Below are positions 46,406 through 55,298 of a stretch of 64,000 nt of DNA, in pieces. This DNA is from Pseudoalteromonas phenolica (GTDB taxonomy: Bacteria > Pseudomonadota > Gammaproteobacteria > Enterobacterales > Alteromonadaceae). Each line of letters starts with the position of its first letter. Within the stretch, counting starts at the first letter, position 1. The stretch is from NCBI RefSeq assembly GCF_001444405.1, contig NZ_CP013187.1, forward strand, positions 2,790,001 through 2,854,000. The letters run 5' to 3'. A program made the translations under genes and the position numbers. The notes under the pieces were generated by a model, which ran no database searches, was not told the origin of the DNA, and saw nothing but the letters and a program-made list of their open reading frames with translations.

Positions 46406-48304
46406 TTACATTACCAGCTGACGAATGTCGCTTAGGTAAGCTGCCAGTGTTGCAGTAAAGCGTGCTGCTAACGCACCGTCAATTACACGGTGGTCGTATG
46501 AACAGCTTAGCGGCACCATTAGGCGCGGCTCAAATTCTTTACCATTCCACTTCGGCTTCATGTCTGACTTTGACACACCTAAGATAGCAACTTCTGGTGC
46601 ATTTACGATTGGTGTAAACGCAGTACCACCGATGCCACCTAGGCTAGAAATAGTGAAACAACCGCCCTGCATATCAGATGCAGTTAGTTTACCTTCACGT
46701 GCTTTCTTAGAAATTTCCATCAACTCGCGAGATAACTCAATGATGCCTTTTTTGTTCACATCACGAACAACAGGAACAACTAGACCATTTGGCGTATCTA
46801 CTGCGATACCAATGTTTACGTACTTCTTAAGAATTAAGCTTTCGCCATCTTCAGACAGTGATGAGTTAAACGTTGGGAACTCTTCTAGTGCTTTAGCCGC
46901 TGCTTTCATTACGAATACTAGTGGTGTGATCTTCACGCCCATTTTCTTCTTCTCAGCCAGTACATTCTGCTCTTTACGGAATGCTTCTAGCGTGGTGATG
47001 TCCGCTTCGTCAAATTGCGTAACGTGTGGGATCTGTACCCAGTTACGATGAAGGTTTGCACCAGAAAGCTTTTGAATACGAGAAAGTTTCTTCTCTTCAA
47101 CTTCACCAAACTTGCTGAAGTCTACTTTTGGCCAAGGAATTAAGTTTAGCTCGCCACCACCAGTGTTGCCACCTTTAGATAGCTGACCTGATTCAACTTG
47201 CTTCACTAACTCTTTCACGTAGTTTTGTACGTCTTCTTTAAGTACACGGTTCTTGCGACCCGTGCCCTTAACACGTGCTAGGTTTACACCAAACTCACGC
47301 GCTAGACGACGAACTACAGGTGATGCATGTGCGTATTGGTCGTTCGCTACAAATTCATCTTTTTGTGCTGAAGCTGCAGGTGCCGATGCTGGCGCTGGTT
47401 TTGCCGCAGGTGCTGCCGGAGCCGCTTGAGCTGGTGCAGCTGCTGGCGCCGCTACAGGAGCTGGTGCAGAACCTTGCGTTTCAAATACAAATACCAATGA
47501 ACCAGTCGACACTTTACCGCCAACCTCAACCTTCACTTCTTTAACAGTACCTGCAAATGGTGCTGGTACTTCCATAGAAGCCTTATCACCTTCTACGTTT
47601 AAGATTGATTGGTCAGCTTCAACCGCATCGCCTACCGCAACCATAACTTCAGTTACTTCAACTTCGTCACCGCCGATGTCTGGTACGTGAACCTCGATCA
47701 GTTCTGCCGCCGCTGCTGGAGCAGGCGCTGCCGCAGGAGCCGCTTCAACAGCTGCCGGCGCAGATGCACCAGTTTCAAATACGAATACTAACGAGCCCGT
47801 TGATACTTTGCCGCCAACTTCAACTTTGATTTCTTTAACTGTACCGCCAAATGGTGCTGGTACTTCCATAGAAGCCTTGTCACCTTCTACGTTTAAGATT
47901 GATTGGTCTGCTTCAACCACGTCGCCTACGGCAACCATGATCTCAGTTACTTCAACCTCGTCACCACCGATGTCTGGTACGTGAACTTCTTTTAATTCAG
48001 ATGCCGCTGCTGGAGCTGGTGCAGCCGCTGGGGCTGCTGGTGCTTCAGGCTCGGCTGCTGCAGGTGCATCACCCGCAGCATCAAAAATCATAATTAAAGA
48101 GCCAGTTGCAACAGTGTCGCCTTCAGCTACTTTAATTTCTTTCACTGTACCCGCTTGCGCAGCTGGCACTTCCATTGAAGCTTTATCACCTTCAACAGTG
48201 ATAAGAGATTGATCAACTTCAACTGTGTCACCTACGTTAACTAGGATCTCAGTTACTTCAACCTCATCTGCACCAATGTCTGGAACATGAATTTCGATTG
48301 CCAT
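46406..48304 (-). CDS. aceF: Pyruvate dehydrogenase E2 (dihydrolipoamide acetyltransferase)
   Basis: The protein has 632 residues (E. coli 630). There are three lipoyl domains with lipoylated Lys at 41, 143 and 241 in GDKASMEVP, joined by Ala/Pro-rich linkers. An E3/E1-binding domain (about 325-362) follows, then the catalytic domain with HRVIDGA. Lipoyl domains 2 (103-178) and 3 (201-276) differ at only five of 76 positions, far closer than either is to domain 1. It follows aceE by 12 bases. Confidence 0.97.
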   Translation of the reverse strand: MAIEIHVPDIGADEVEVTEILVNVGDTVEVDQSLITVEGDKASMEVPAAQAGTVKEIKVAEGDTVATGSLIMIFDAAGDAPAAAEPEAPAAPAAAPAPAAASELKEVHVPDIGGDEVEVTEIMVAVGDVVEADQSILNVEGDKASMEVPAPFGGTVKEIKVEVGGKVSTGSLVFVFETGASAPAAVEAAPAAAPAPAAAAELIEVHVPDIGGDEVEVTEVMVAVGDAVEADQSILNVEGDKASMEVPAPFAGTVKEVKVEVGGKVSTGSLVFVFETQGSAPAPVAAPAAAPAQAAPAAPAAKPAPASAPAASAQKDEFVANDQYAHASPVVRRLAREFGVNLARVKGTGRKNRVLKEDVQNYVKELVKQVESGQLSKGGNTGGGELNLIPWPKVDFSKFGEVEEKKLSRIQKLSGANLHRNWVQIPHVTQFDEADITTLEAFRKEQNVLAEKKKMGVKITPLVFVMKAAAKALEEFPTFNSSLSEDGESLILKKYVNIGIAVDTPNGLVVPVVRDVNKKGIIELSRELMEISKKAREGKLTASDMQGGCFTISSLGGIGGTAFTPIVNAPEVAILGVSKSDMKPKWNGKEFEPRLMVPLSCSYDHRVIDGALAARFTATLAAYLSDIRQLVM

Positions 48305-48316
48305 TATATCTGCCTC

Positions 48317-50983
48317 TTATGCGTATAGTGGGTTAGTTTTCGTTGTGTCGATATCAAATTTCTTGATAGCGTCAGCAACAACTGATGCGTCAACTTTACC
48401 TTGCTTAACAAGCTCTGTAAGTGCAGCGACTACTACGTAACCTGCATTTACTTCGAAGTGACGACGTAAGTTTTCACGGCTGTCTGAACGACCGTAACCG
48501 TCAGTACCAAGTACTTTGAAAGAAGCGCTTGGCATATAAGCACGTACTTGCTCTGCATAGTTCTTCATGTAGTCAGTTGCAGCAATTGCTGGAGACTCAC
48601 CTAATACAGATGTGATGTAAGGTACTTTTTGATCTGCTGCTGGGTTAAGCATGTTGAAGCGCTCAACATCTTGACCGTCACGTGCAAGCTCATTGAATGA
48701 CGTTACAGAGAATACATCTGAACCGATGCCATATTCTTCGCTTAGGATCTGACCTGCTTTACGCACTTCATTTAAGATAGTACCTGAGCCCATTAGCTGA
48801 ACGTGTGCTTTGTCACCAGCGTTGTCTTCAAGCTTATAGATACCCTTACGAATACCTTCTTCCGCACCTTCTGGCATTGCAGGTTGTGCGTAGTTCTCGT
48901 TCATTAGCGTTAGGTAATAGAACACGTTTTCTTGCTCAGGACCGTACATGCGACGAATACCGTCTTGTAGGATTACCGCTACTTCAAATACGAATGTTGG
49001 GTCGTAAGAAATACAGTTAGGAATAGTACCCGCTTGAATGTGCGAGTGACCGTCTTCGTGCTGTAGACCTTCACCGTTAAGGGTTGTACGACCAGCGGTT
49101 GCACCCAGTAAGAAACCACGTGCTTGTTGGTCACCCGCCATCCACGCCATGTCGCCAACACGTTGGAAACCGAACATAGAGTAGTAGATGTAGAATGGGA
49201 TCATCGGCAGGTCATTTGTCGAGTATGACGTTGCAGCAGCAACCCATGAAGACATTGCACCTAGCTCATTGATACCTTCTTGAAGTACCTGACCTGATGT
49301 TGCTTCTTTGTAGTAAGAAACGATGTCACGGTCTTGAGGTGTGTAATTCTGGCCATGCGGGTTATAAATACCGATCTGACGGAATAGACCTTCCATACCA
49401 AAAGTACGCGCTTCATCCGCAATAATAGGAACGATGTTTTTACCTACACCTTTATCTTTTAGTAAGATATTCAGCGCACGTACGTAACCCATTGTTGTAG
49501 AGATATCACGCTTTTGTGCTTCAAGTAGTGGCTTGAACTGCTCTAAAGTTGGTAGCTCAAGTGCTTGCGTGAAGTTAGGTAAACGCTGCGGTGTATAACC
49601 GTGAAGCGCTTTACGACGTGAGTGAAGGTACTCATATTCAGCTGAACCTTCTTCAAGCTTCAGGTATGGTAAATCTTTGATTTGCTCATCAGATACCAAG
49701 TCTTCAAGACCAAGACGTGAACGAAGATGTTCAACGTGCGTCATGTCCATTTTCTTAACTTGGTGCGCAATGTTTTTACCTTCAGCTGCCTCACCCATAC
49801 CGTAACCTTTAACCGTTTTAGCTAGGATTACAGTTGGACGACCTTTTGTCTCTTGCGCTGCTTTGTAAGCTGCGTAAAGCTTAGATGTATCGTGACCACC
49901 ACGCTTAAGCGCGAAGATCTCGTCATCAGTCATATCTGCAACAAGTGCCGCTGTTTCTGGGTAACGACCGAAGAAGTGCTCACGAACATATGCGCCATCT
50001 TTCGCTTTATATGTTTGGTAGTCACCGTCGATTGTCTCGTTCATAAGCTGTAATAGCTTACCCGTTGTGTCTTTCGCTAGTAATGCATCCCAACCTGCAC
50101 CCCAAACAACTTTAATTACGTTCCAGCCAGCACCTTTGAATAGACCTTCAAGTTCTTGAATGATCTTACCGTTACCCATTACTGGGCCATCTAGACGCTG
50201 AAGGTTACAGTTGATTAGGTAACAAAGGTTATCTAGCTTCTCACGCGCAGCGAAAGAAATTGCACCACGTGATTCTGGCTCATCCATTTCACCGTCACCT
50301 AAGAACGCATATACGCGTTGTTCGTTCGTCTCTTTCAGACCACGACCTTCTAAGTACTTAAGGAAACGTGCTTGGTAGATTGATGCAATTGGACCTAGAC
50401 CCATAGATACAGTTGGGAACTGCCAGAATTCAGGCATCAACTTAGGGTGTGGGTATGAAGAGATACCTTTACCGTCTACTTCTTGACGGAAGTTATCAAG
50501 TTGCTCTTCAGTTAAACGACCTTCTAAGAAAGCACGTGCGTAGATACCAGGTGAAATGTGACCTTGGTAATAAACTAAATCACCACCGTCTTTTTCGTTT
50601 GGTGCACGGAAGAAGTGGTTGAAACACATCTCATAGAATGCAGCCGAAGACTGGTAAGACGCCATGTGGCCGCCTAGCTCTAAGTCTTTCTTAGACGCAC
50701 GTAAAACGATCATGATCGCATTCCAACGAACGATTGAACGAATACGGCGTTCAATTGTTGTGTCACCTGGGTATGCAGGTTCTTGATCTGCTGGAATAGT
50801 ATTTACATAGTTTGTAGTAATACCTGTTGGCATATCAACGCCATCAAGACGAGCTTGTTCTAATACTTGCTCTAATAGAAACTGAGCGCGTTCAACGCCC
50901 TCTTCTTTTACTACAGACTCAAGCGCTTGTAACCACTCTTGGGTTTCTAACGCGTCTACGTCAATTTTATTGACTTCAGACAT
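48317..50983 (-). CDS. aceE: Pyruvate dehydrogenase E1 component
   Basis: The protein has 888 residues (E. coli 887). It is the homodimeric type, with thiamine diphosphate-binding GDGEMDEPES and YLINCNLQ in the N-terminal half and a transketolase-like second half. It decarboxylates pyruvate and acetylates E2. It sits between pdhR (51 bases upstream) and aceF, so one transcript from the pdhR promoter is likely. Confidence 0.97.
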   Translation of the reverse strand: MSEVNKIDVDALETQEWLQALESVVKEEGVERAQFLLEQVLEQARLDGVDMPTGITTNYVNTIPADQEPAYPGDTTIERRIRSIVRWNAIMIVLRASKKDLELGGHMASYQSSAAFYEMCFNHFFRAPNEKDGGDLVYYQGHISPGIYARAFLEGRLTEEQLDNFRQEVDGKGISSYPHPKLMPEFWQFPTVSMGLGPIASIYQARFLKYLEGRGLKETNEQRVYAFLGDGEMDEPESRGAISFAAREKLDNLCYLINCNLQRLDGPVMGNGKIIQELEGLFKGAGWNVIKVVWGAGWDALLAKDTTGKLLQLMNETIDGDYQTYKAKDGAYVREHFFGRYPETAALVADMTDDEIFALKRGGHDTSKLYAAYKAAQETKGRPTVILAKTVKGYGMGEAAEGKNIAHQVKKMDMTHVEHLRSRLGLEDLVSDEQIKDLPYLKLEEGSAEYEYLHSRRKALHGYTPQRLPNFTQALELPTLEQFKPLLEAQKRDISTTMGYVRALNILLKDKGVGKNIVPIIADEARTFGMEGLFRQIGIYNPHGQNYTPQDRDIVSYYKEATSGQVLQEGINELGAMSSWVAAATSYSTNDLPMIPFYIYYSMFGFQRVGDMAWMAGDQQARGFLLGATAGRTTLNGEGLQHEDGHSHIQAGTIPNCISYDPTFVFEVAVILQDGIRRMYGPEQENVFYYLTLMNENYAQPAMPEGAEEGIRKGIYKLEDNAGDKAHVQLMGSGTILNEVRKAGQILSEEYGIGSDVFSVTSFNELARDGQDVERFNMLNPAADQKVPYITSVLGESPAIAATDYMKNYAEQVRAYMPSASFKVLGTDGYGRSDSRENLRRHFEVNAGYVVVAALTELVKQGKVDASVVADAIKKFDIDTTKTNPLYA

Positions 50984-51034
50984 ATGGAGTGTTCCTTATG
51001 TTTAAAATACGAATTTAATTACTTCTGGTTAATC

Positions 51035-51793
51035 TTAACGAACTCGATTGTTACTGGTACGTCTTAAACTACGTGCGATCCGCGAACGTTCTTTGTCCGC
51101 TTCAAGTAATGCTTCTTCAATAAACGCTAAGTGCGCGTTACTGGCTAATCGTGCTTGTTCTGGATTACCTTCTATAACAGCATCCATCAACAATTTACGG
51201 TGCTCAGCAAGCTGTTCACTCACGTTGTTCTTTTGCACCAAAACTTGTAAGTTTTGTAATACATTTTGCTCCAGCAAAGACTGCATGCCTTTAACAAGGT
51301 GTAGCAACACCACGTTATGTGACGCTTCAGCCACTGCAAAATGAAATGCATTGATTGCTTGTGCTTTTTGCTCTAGGTCCCCGTGCACATCGGCGATATT
51401 GTCGAAACTTTGCTGAACTTTCTCAAAGTCAGTGTCAGTTCCGCGAAGCGCTGCATAATATGCCGCGATCCCTTCTAGTGCATGACGAAATTCCAGTAAA
51501 TCAAATTGTGATTCTGGATGCTTACTGATCAAGTCAAACAGCGGATCAGTGAGCCCCTGTTCTAATTGATTTTTTACATACGTTCCGCCGCCTTGACGAC
51601 GTGTCACGAGTCCTTTTGCCTCAAGCTTCTGAATTGCTTCTCGAAGAGAAGGTCGTGAAACCTCAAACTGCTTCGCAAGCTCCCTTTCTGGAGGCAACTT
51701 TTCACCTGGCATTAAAGAGCCCTCGAGGATCATATTCTCAAGTTGCTCTAAAATAACATCGGATAATTTTGCTGCTTTTATCTTTAAAGACAT
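51035..51793 (-). CDS. pdhR: Pyruvate dehydrogenase repressor PdhR
   Basis: The protein has 252 residues (E. coli 254). A winged helix-turn-helix of the GntR family (about 8-72, with LPPERELAKQFEVSRPSLRE) precedes an FCD ligand domain (about 95-225). Pyruvate binding releases E. coli PdhR from its sites. Two palindromes of the TGGTnnnACCA type lie upstream, consistent with self-regulation of pdhR-aceEF. Confidence 0.95.
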   Translation of the reverse strand: MSLKIKAAKLSDVILEQLENMILEGSLMPGEKLPPERELAKQFEVSRPSLREAIQKLEAKGLVTRRQGGGTYVKNQLEQGLTDPLFDLISKHPESQFDLLEFRHALEGIAAYYAALRGTDTDFEKVQQSFDNIADVHGDLEQKAQAINAFHFAVAEASHNVVLLHLVKGMQSLLEQNVLQNLQVLVQKNNVSEQLAEHRKLLMDAVIEGNPEQARLASNAHLAFIEEALLEADKERSRIARSLRRTSNNRVR

Positions 51794-51869
51794 TGATCAA
51801 ACGCCGAATTTAAGCATGTTGAAAAGACCATCTAACATCACATTGCTAGCTAATCTTAACCAAAAGGTA

Positions 51870-51887
51870 AATTGGTAATACCAAATT
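51870..51887. promoter_or_regulatory. Candidate PdhR operator 1
   Basis: AATTGGTAATACCAAATT fits the E. coli PdhR consensus ATTGGTnnnACCAAT at all but the last right-arm base. It is 77 bases before the pdhR start. Read leftward, a possible -35 (TTGATA, at 51900-51905) lies just beyond it. Confidence 0.7.
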
Positions 51888-52010
51888 TGCGCATTACACT
51901 ATCAAAAACCCGTGATACTGTCAAAATTCTGCACGGTTTAACCACAGCTTTTCTACAACCAAAGTCTAAACTTTATACAACTTTAGGAAAAACCACAGTA
52001 CAAATTAAAG

Positions 52011-52021
52011 TGGTCTGACCA
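52011..52021. promoter_or_regulatory. Candidate PdhR/FadR-type operator 2
   Basis: TGGTCTGACCA is a perfect palindrome of the TGGTnnnACCA form bound by GntR/FadR-family repressors. It is between pdhR and the MFS gene. It may be a second PdhR site or belong to a FadR-like protein. Nearby, CTTGGTTGACCAAG (52047-52060) is a similar palindrome with a 2-nt spacer. Confidence 0.45.
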
Positions 52022-52068
52022 TTAATGTGTTTTTTTATGCCACCAGCTTGGTTGACCAAGATTTAAAA

Positions 52069-52118
52069 CGATCATTTTTACTTAACTAACGTATTGTGTT
52101 TAAGTTAAAAATGGATCG
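52069..52118. promoter_or_regulatory. Long imperfect inverted repeat upstream of the MFS gene
   Basis: CGATCATTTTTACTTAA (52069-52085) and TTAAGTTAAAAATGGATCG (52100-52118) pair along their length except for two single-base bulges, with a 14-nt loop. It ends 39 bases before the MFS start. It could form a leader hairpin or bind a dimer. Confidence 0.4.
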
Positions 52119-52157
52119 ATAATTTGGAAGTATCAGCAAGCTGATTGAGGGATATAA

Positions 52158-53447
52158 ATGAAAAACTATACAGACAACCTCTATAAACTACTCAGTAATG
52201 AAGAAGATGCAAGGGCTTGTAAGCCACTTGATGATTCTGCCTGTAAAGTTGTCCCTCATAATTTCTCAATCACGTTATTCAGCCAGTTGTTTAGCCAATT
52301 TGCTGATGCGTTGCTAAATCCAAAAGTAACCTTGCCTTGGCTATTACAAAGCTTACAGGTGCCCGCCGTTTTTATTTCATGGCTGGTGCCTATAAGAGAA
52401 TCTGGTTCACTATTACCGCAACTGGCCATTGCAAGTTTCATCAGAAAATTACCACTTCGAAAGTGGGTATGGGTATTTGGCTCACTGACTCAAGCCTTGT
52501 GCATGTTAGCCCTGATAACTATAAGCTTTACTTTAAGCGGTTCTGATGCGGGTCTTGCTATTATAGGTACGCTCACTATTTTCTCTCTGGCCAGAGGATT
52601 TAACTCAATTGCTGCCAAAGACGTACTTGGTAAAACTATTCCTAAAACTCAAAGAGGCAATTTAAGTGGATTAACCGCCAGCCTGTCAGGTTTAGCAACG
52701 GTTTTATTTGGGCTGTTTTTTATGTTTTCTGACAGCCATCAAGAACAAACTATCTTATGGGCATTAGGCTTAGCTGCAGTTATGTGGTTACTAGCAGCCC
52801 TCAGTTATGGGCAAATAAGCGAGTATAAAGGCGCGACTGATGGCGGAAAAAACGGCTTAAAAGCAGCTTTAAGCAAGTTTCGAATGATTTATGAAGATAG
52901 TAACTTTGCGCTGTTCTTACTGACTCGTACATTGCTACTTTGCTCCGCCTTGAGTGCCCCATTTTACATTGTGCTTGCCTCTGAGCAAGCATTCGACTTT
53001 GCAGTTCTGGCGATGTTTATGCTGGTATCTGGCGCTGCTAGCTTAGTCTCTGCACCTATTTGGGGACGCTTGAGCGATTTATCGAGTAAACGTGTTATGG
53101 CACTTAGTTCTGCCCTAGTAGCAATAAATGCCATTGCACTCTATGTTGCACATGTATTTTTACCTCAGATTTTTAGCTCCGTTTGGTTTTTACCACTGCT
53201 GTATTTTATCTTGAGTGTGGCACATCAGGGTGTGCGTTTAGGCCGTAAAACCTATTTAGTGAATTTAGCCGAGGGCAACAAAAGAACCGACTATGTTGCA
53301 GTGGGTAATACGTTTACCGGAATTGTACTATTGATTTTGGGAAGTGCTGGCTTGTTAGCAGAACAATTAGGTGCTCTTTTACTTATCTTAATGTTCAGCA
53401 GCCTGTCATTGCTGGCCATTATCAGTTCATATTTTTTGAAAGATTAA
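52158..53447 (+). CDS. Major facilitator superfamily transporter
   Basis: The protein has 429 residues with about 12 hydrophobic segments. An N-terminal soluble stretch of about 50 residues with two cysteines (ACKPLDDSACK) precedes the first clear span, which is unusual. A weak MFS signature is seen around SAPIWGRLSDLSSKRVM. The substrate is unknown. Its last 26 bases overlap the converging binding-protein gene. Confidence 0.82.
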   Translation: MKNYTDNLYKLLSNEEDARACKPLDDSACKVVPHNFSITLFSQLFSQFADALLNPKVTLPWLLQSLQVPAVFISWLVPIRESGSLLPQLAIASFIRKLPLRKWVWVFGSLTQALCMLALITISFTLSGSDAGLAIIGTLTIFSLARGFNSIAAKDVLGKTIPKTQRGNLSGLTASLSGLATVLFGLFFMFSDSHQEQTILWALGLAAVMWLLAALSYGQISEYKGATDGGKNGLKAALSKFRMIYEDSNFALFLLTRTLLLCSALSAPFYIVLASEQAFDFAVLAMFMLVSGAASLVSAPIWGRLSDLSSKRVMALSSALVAINAIALYVAHVFLPQIFSSVWFLPLLYFILSVAHQGVRLGRKTYLVNLAEGNKRTDYVAVGNTFTGIVLLILGSAGLLAEQLGALLLILMFSSLSLLAIISSYFLKD

Positions 53448-54210
53448 GCGCGTTTGTTTGGCCTAATTGCCATTTTTTTAACAGCTTCTCGTATTCTCCG
53501 CTGAGTTTAACTCTCTGCAATGATTGACTTAAGCTTTGAGCTAGGCTTGGACTTAGCTGCTTATTAGCAACAAAATGCAGTTCATTTGGAAAGTCAGGCA
53601 AGCTTAGCTTTTTTTCTATCTGACTTGGGTCTAATCCAATACTCTTTAATTCTTCATCAAGCGACAAGGTGTTGGTTAGCACTAAATCGGTACGTTCTTT
53701 ATACAGCATATGAAGCAAGCTAGCTGGGTCTGGGGCAAGCACTAAATCATGTTCAGTTGAAAACCCCGATTTTTCTAAGTAATGGTGACTAAAGTATCCC
53801 CGCACCGTACTGACTCTTAACCCATGTGCACTCTTTAAATCTAATAATGAGAACGACTTTTTCTTTAGTCCAATCAGATAAGCATCTGCGAAATAAACAC
53901 TACCTAGAAAATTAAATTCGTTGCTACGTTGTGGCGTCTTTAATAAAGAGATCATCAAAGTATTTTTATGTGACTTAAACTCTTTGAAAGCGCGAGCCTG
54001 AGGCATTATTTCAACACGCCCTTGGCACTGACATTCGCTTAATACCTTATCGACTAACTCAACTAAAAATCCCTTTGGCTGCTTTTTGTCATCAGTGAAA
54101 TGAAGGGGGTAAAGATCTTCGGCGACAAAACGTAAGGTTTCAGAAGACCACACACTTTTAGAAAACGCGACTATGAACATGCACAAAATAGCCGAAACAA
54201 AACTTTTCAT
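53422..54210 (-). CDS. Orphan periplasmic amino-acid-type binding protein
   Basis: The protein has 262 residues from ATG 54210, with a strong GAGGGGG upstream. This start puts the signal peptide (ending SKSVWSSE) at the N-terminus; the frame is open 33 codons further without support. The fold is solute-binding protein family 3: LRFVAEDLYPLHF at the start, followed by LHMLYKERTDLVL in the second lobe. No transporter genes adjoin, as is common for such orphans in Alteromonadales. Ligand unknown. Confidence 0.78.
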   Translation of the reverse strand: MKSFVSAILCMFIVAFSKSVWSSETLRFVAEDLYPLHFTDDKKQPKGFLVELVDKVLSECQCQGRVEIMPQARAFKEFKSHKNTLMISLLKTPQRSNEFNFLGSVYFADAYLIGLKKKSFSLLDLKSAHGLRVSTVRGYFSHHYLEKSGFSTEHDLVLAPDPASLLHMLYKERTDLVLTNTLSLDEELKSIGLDPSQIEKKLSLPDFPNELHFVANKQLSPSLAQSLSQSLQRVKLSGEYEKLLKKWQLGQTNALNLSKNMN

Positions 54211-54329
54211 AGCGTGTACCCCCTCTTTAAAACCGAACCCACCATGCCTAAATTTTATCAGATTTTCCAGCTTTCTAGCAGAACAAGTATCATATTTATT
54301 TAAAAACAATGATTTAGAAAAAGTTAAAA

Positions 54330-54350
54330 GCGATCAAGCTATTTGATCGC
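54330..54350 (-). terminator. Terminator after speB
   Basis: GCGATCAA and TTGATCGC pair perfectly around a 5-nt loop. Read leftward it is followed by CTTTTAACTTTTTC. It is 12 bases after the speB stop. Confidence 0.75.
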
Positions 54351-54361
54351 ATTAGCATTTC

Positions 54362-55288
54362 CTATATTGTTTTATGCTTATATGTCCAAAGGTGCAATAA
54401 TTCGAGTGCGATGCTCGCCCCTGCAAGTGCAGTGACTTCTGAGCTGTCGTAGGCAGGTGCCACTTCAACCACATCCATGCCTACTAGATTAAGACCCTTT
54501 AACGCTCTTAAAATATTTAAGACCTTATCAGTCGTTAAGCCACCGCATACTGGCGTACCTGTACCTGGTGCAAAAGCAGGATCGAGTGCATCAATATCAA
54601 AAGTTAAATAAACCGGTAAATCACCGACTGTGTTTGTGATAATTTCAGCAATTTTACTGGCACTCAATTCGTTACCTTGTTGACCATCAATCACGGTGAA
54701 GCCATGATCAGCTTCGGTGTAATTTGTTCTGATACCCACTTGTACTGAGCGATGTTTATCGATCAAGCCTTCATTTGGCGCATGATAGAACATGGTACCA
54801 TGATCATACGCACTGCCATTTGAGTAAGTGTCGGTATGGGCATCAAAATGCACCAATGCCATTTTGCCAAATTTCTTTGCATGGGCACGCAGTAAAGGTA
54901 AAGTCACGAAATGATCGCCGCCAAAACTTAGCATGCTTTTGCCTTGCTCAAGAATACTCGTCGCTGCCGCTTCTACTTTTTCGGTAAATTCGCTGCTATC
55001 GCCTGACATATACGTTAAGTCACCTGCGTCTACTACATTACAGTGTTCATTGAGCGCAAATTGCCACGGATAACGGGTATCTTCCCAAGCGAGATTCGTC
55101 GAGGCCTTACGCATTGCGTCAGGCCCCATTCTCGCGCCTGAGCGTCCTGACGTTGCCATATCATAAGGCAACCCCAACACCACCACATCGGCTTCAACAG
55201 TGAGCGGATTTAAAACCAAAGGACGACGCATAAAAGTCATGGCATTGCCAAACAACATGCAATTATCTTTTTCAAACACAGTATGCAT
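54362..55288 (-). CDS. speB: Agmatinase
   Basis: The protein has 308 residues (E. coli 306) from ATG 55288, with AAGG seven bases upstream. An earlier in-frame ATG at 55306 overlaps the speA stop and would add six residues. Ureohydrolase metal ligands lie in GGDHFVTLP, HFDAHTDTY and FDIDALDPAFAPGTGTP. It splits agmatine into putrescine and urea. With speA directly upstream it forms the arginine-to-putrescine route. Confidence 0.95.
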   Translation of the reverse strand: MHTVFEKDNCMLFGNAMTFMRRPLVLNPLTVEADVVVLGLPYDMATSGRSGARMGPDAMRKASTNLAWEDTRYPWQFALNEHCNVVDAGDLTYMSGDSSEFTEKVEAAATSILEQGKSMLSFGGDHFVTLPLLRAHAKKFGKMALVHFDAHTDTYSNGSAYDHGTMFYHAPNEGLIDKHRSVQVGIRTNYTEADHGFTVIDGQQGNELSASKIAEIITNTVGDLPVYLTFDIDALDPAFAPGTGTPVCGGLTTDKVLNILRALKGLNLVGMDVVEVAPAYDSSEVTALAGASIALELLHLWTYKHKTI

Positions 55289-55298
55289 TTCGTTACCT

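Noticed and set aside
47275..47544. Rightward frame rich in Leu and Gln opposite aceF
   Set aside because: It is the reverse reading of the Ala/Pro linker repeats of aceF; low complexity explains the open frame.
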